Shown here: in pieces, positions 63,344 through 64,000 of the stretch
How the letters are laid out: every line of letters begins with the position of its first letter
Position numbering within the stretch: the first letter of the stretch is position 1
Source: Clostridium thailandense
GTDB lineage: Bacteria > Bacillota > Clostridia > Clostridiales > Clostridiaceae
Length of the DNA stretch: 64,000 nt
Direction: 5' to 3'
Assembly: GCF_019207025.1 (NCBI RefSeq)
Contig: NZ_JAEEGC010000052.1
Location: 1 to 64,000 of the forward strand
The notes under the pieces: generated by a model
Told to the model about the DNA's origin: nothing
The model's database searches: none
Seen by the model: the letters and a program-made list of their open reading frames with translations, nothing else
Position numbers and translations under genes: made by a program

Positions 63344-64000
63344 TTAAATACAATCCTCTGTTAGTTCTCTTATAGTTTCCTCTCCACGAAGAGACTCAAA
63401 GGCACCTCTGGCAAGGGATTCCATTTCATTTTCTCCTGGGAACACTACAATTGGAGCGATAAAATTACATCTCTCCTTTATTTTCTGCACAACATACTTA
63501 GAATTTGCAATACCTCCGGTAAGCAGAATGGCTTTAACATCACCACAAAGTACTGTAGTCATGGCACCTATCTCCTTACATACTTGATAGATCATTGCAT
63601 CAAGACACAAAGCAGCTTTTTCATCTGTTTCCGCCATCTTTTCTACGGTTCTAACATCGCTGGTACCAAGGTAGGCTACAAGTCCGCCCTCTCCATTGAG
63701 CATTTTTTTCACTTCATCATAAGTGTATTTACCTGAGTAGCAGAGCTTTGCTAATGCTCCCACTGGAAGTGCTCCTGTACGATTTGTAGAAAAAGTTCCA
63801 TCTCCATCTAAGGCATTATCACCATCAACCATCAGGCCATTTTTATGAGCAGCTACTGAAATTCCACCTCCAAGATGGACTACAATTAAGTTAAGTTCAT
63901 TATATTTAAGTCCATTTTCACGAGCATATCTTTTTGCTGTAGCTTTATGACTTAAAGCATGGAAGCTACTCTTACGAGGCATAAGTGGATGTCCAGATAA
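63344..64000 (-). CDS. buk: Butyrate kinase, 3' part (gene runs off the window)
   Basis: 219 codons inside the window; the frame stays open to the end (LSGHPLMPRKSSFHALSHKA). ASKHA-kinase motifs: VVHLGGGISVAAHKNGLMVD, GDGTFSTNRTGALP and LLTGGIANSKYVV. It makes ATP from acyl phosphate, the step after Ptb. Acetate kinase is excluded by the FSTNRTGALP motif of Buk. It is separated from ptb by about 8 kb, unlike the usual ptb-buk operon. Confidence 0.92.
   Translation of the reverse strand, partial: LSGHPLMPRKSSFHALSHKATAKRYARENGLKYNELNLIVVHLGGGISVAAHKNGLMVDGDNALDGDGTFSTNRTGALPVGALAKLCYSGKYTYDEVKKMLNGEGGLVAYLGTSDVRTVEKMAETDEKAALCLDAMIYQVCKEIGAMTTVLCGDVKAILLTGGIANSKYVVQKIKERCNFIAPIVVFPGENEMESLARGAFESLRGEETIRELTEDCI

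Overview
The window is AT-rich (low GC). It has strong AGGAGG-type ribosome sites, frequent TTG/GTG starts and a gene set typical of Clostridium sensu stricto: butyrate-type phosphotransferase/kinase genes, Stickland-type hydroxyproline reduction, ferredoxin oxidoreductases, NfnAB and an iron alcohol dehydrogenase. An amino-acid- or aromatic-fermenting anaerobic Clostridium is the best guess. I cannot assign a species, and I saw no rRNA, tRNA or CRISPR array.

Layout. 0.1-5.5 kb: a 2-hydroxyacid dehydrogenase, then a thiamine-precursor ABC transporter (thiXYZ-like) with a TPP riboswitch lying inside the cluster. 5.5-15 kb: an AI-2E transporter remnant cut by a repeat, an M50 protease, an M29 aminopeptidase, a YbjQ-like protein, a giant tandem DUF445 membrane protein and a secreted NlpC/P60 hydrolase. 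15-20 kb: a GGDEF remnant, then the trans-4-hydroxyproline module (activase, hypD, proC). 20-28.4 kb: one long minus-strand signalling block, with a SiaB-SiaC-SiaA-SiaD set (SiaD is a GGDEF/HD-GYP fusion) followed by a two-component system and a membrane-anchored beta-propeller protein. 28.5-34.6 kb: a sigma-54 activator, a sigma-54 promoter driving an Fe-alcohol dehydrogenase, and nfnAB. 34.8-38.7 kb: a VTT protein, a second two-component system with a methyltransferase, and a gene graveyard (M20 peptidase and metN fragments split by a repeat). 38.7-46 kb: a rifampin-phosphotransferase-like enzyme with an autoregulated TetR, a GNAT/MarR pair with its operators, a degenerate Toprim primase fragment, YwbE and a DUF2974 lipase-like protein.

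46.3-46.5 kb holds what I consider the most exciting locus: a 66-codon gene whose C-terminal half carries the ArfA ribosome-rescue signature (KNKKGKGSY-x-RK). A strong intrinsic terminator sits inside the coding sequence, so its U-tract ends just before the stop codon. That is the non-stop-mRNA architecture by which proteobacterial arfA senses tmRNA failure, here in a Clostridium.

47.7-64 kb: a cytoplasmic chemoreceptor fused to a peptide-type solute-binding domain, a U32 (TrhP-like) protein, a run of truncated genes (NifB-like, C_GCAxxG_C_C, nitrilase, aminotransferase), then an IclR regulator, ptb, a four-subunit 2-oxoacid:ferredoxin oxidoreductase, MFS and idi remnants, a soluble chemoreceptor, a UbiD-type hydroxyarylic acid decarboxylase operon (ubiD, small Zn-ribbon subunit, LpdD-like chaperone, ubiX) and the 3' part of butyrate kinase. 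The oxidoreductase, Ptb and Buk together would turn 2-oxoacids into acids plus ATP; the UbiD set would decarboxylate phenolic acids.

A dispersed palindromic repeat family recurs through the window in full, half and tip-only forms. Its tips resemble CCAGACACTTAACTTATACG. Half copies abut two truncated genes.
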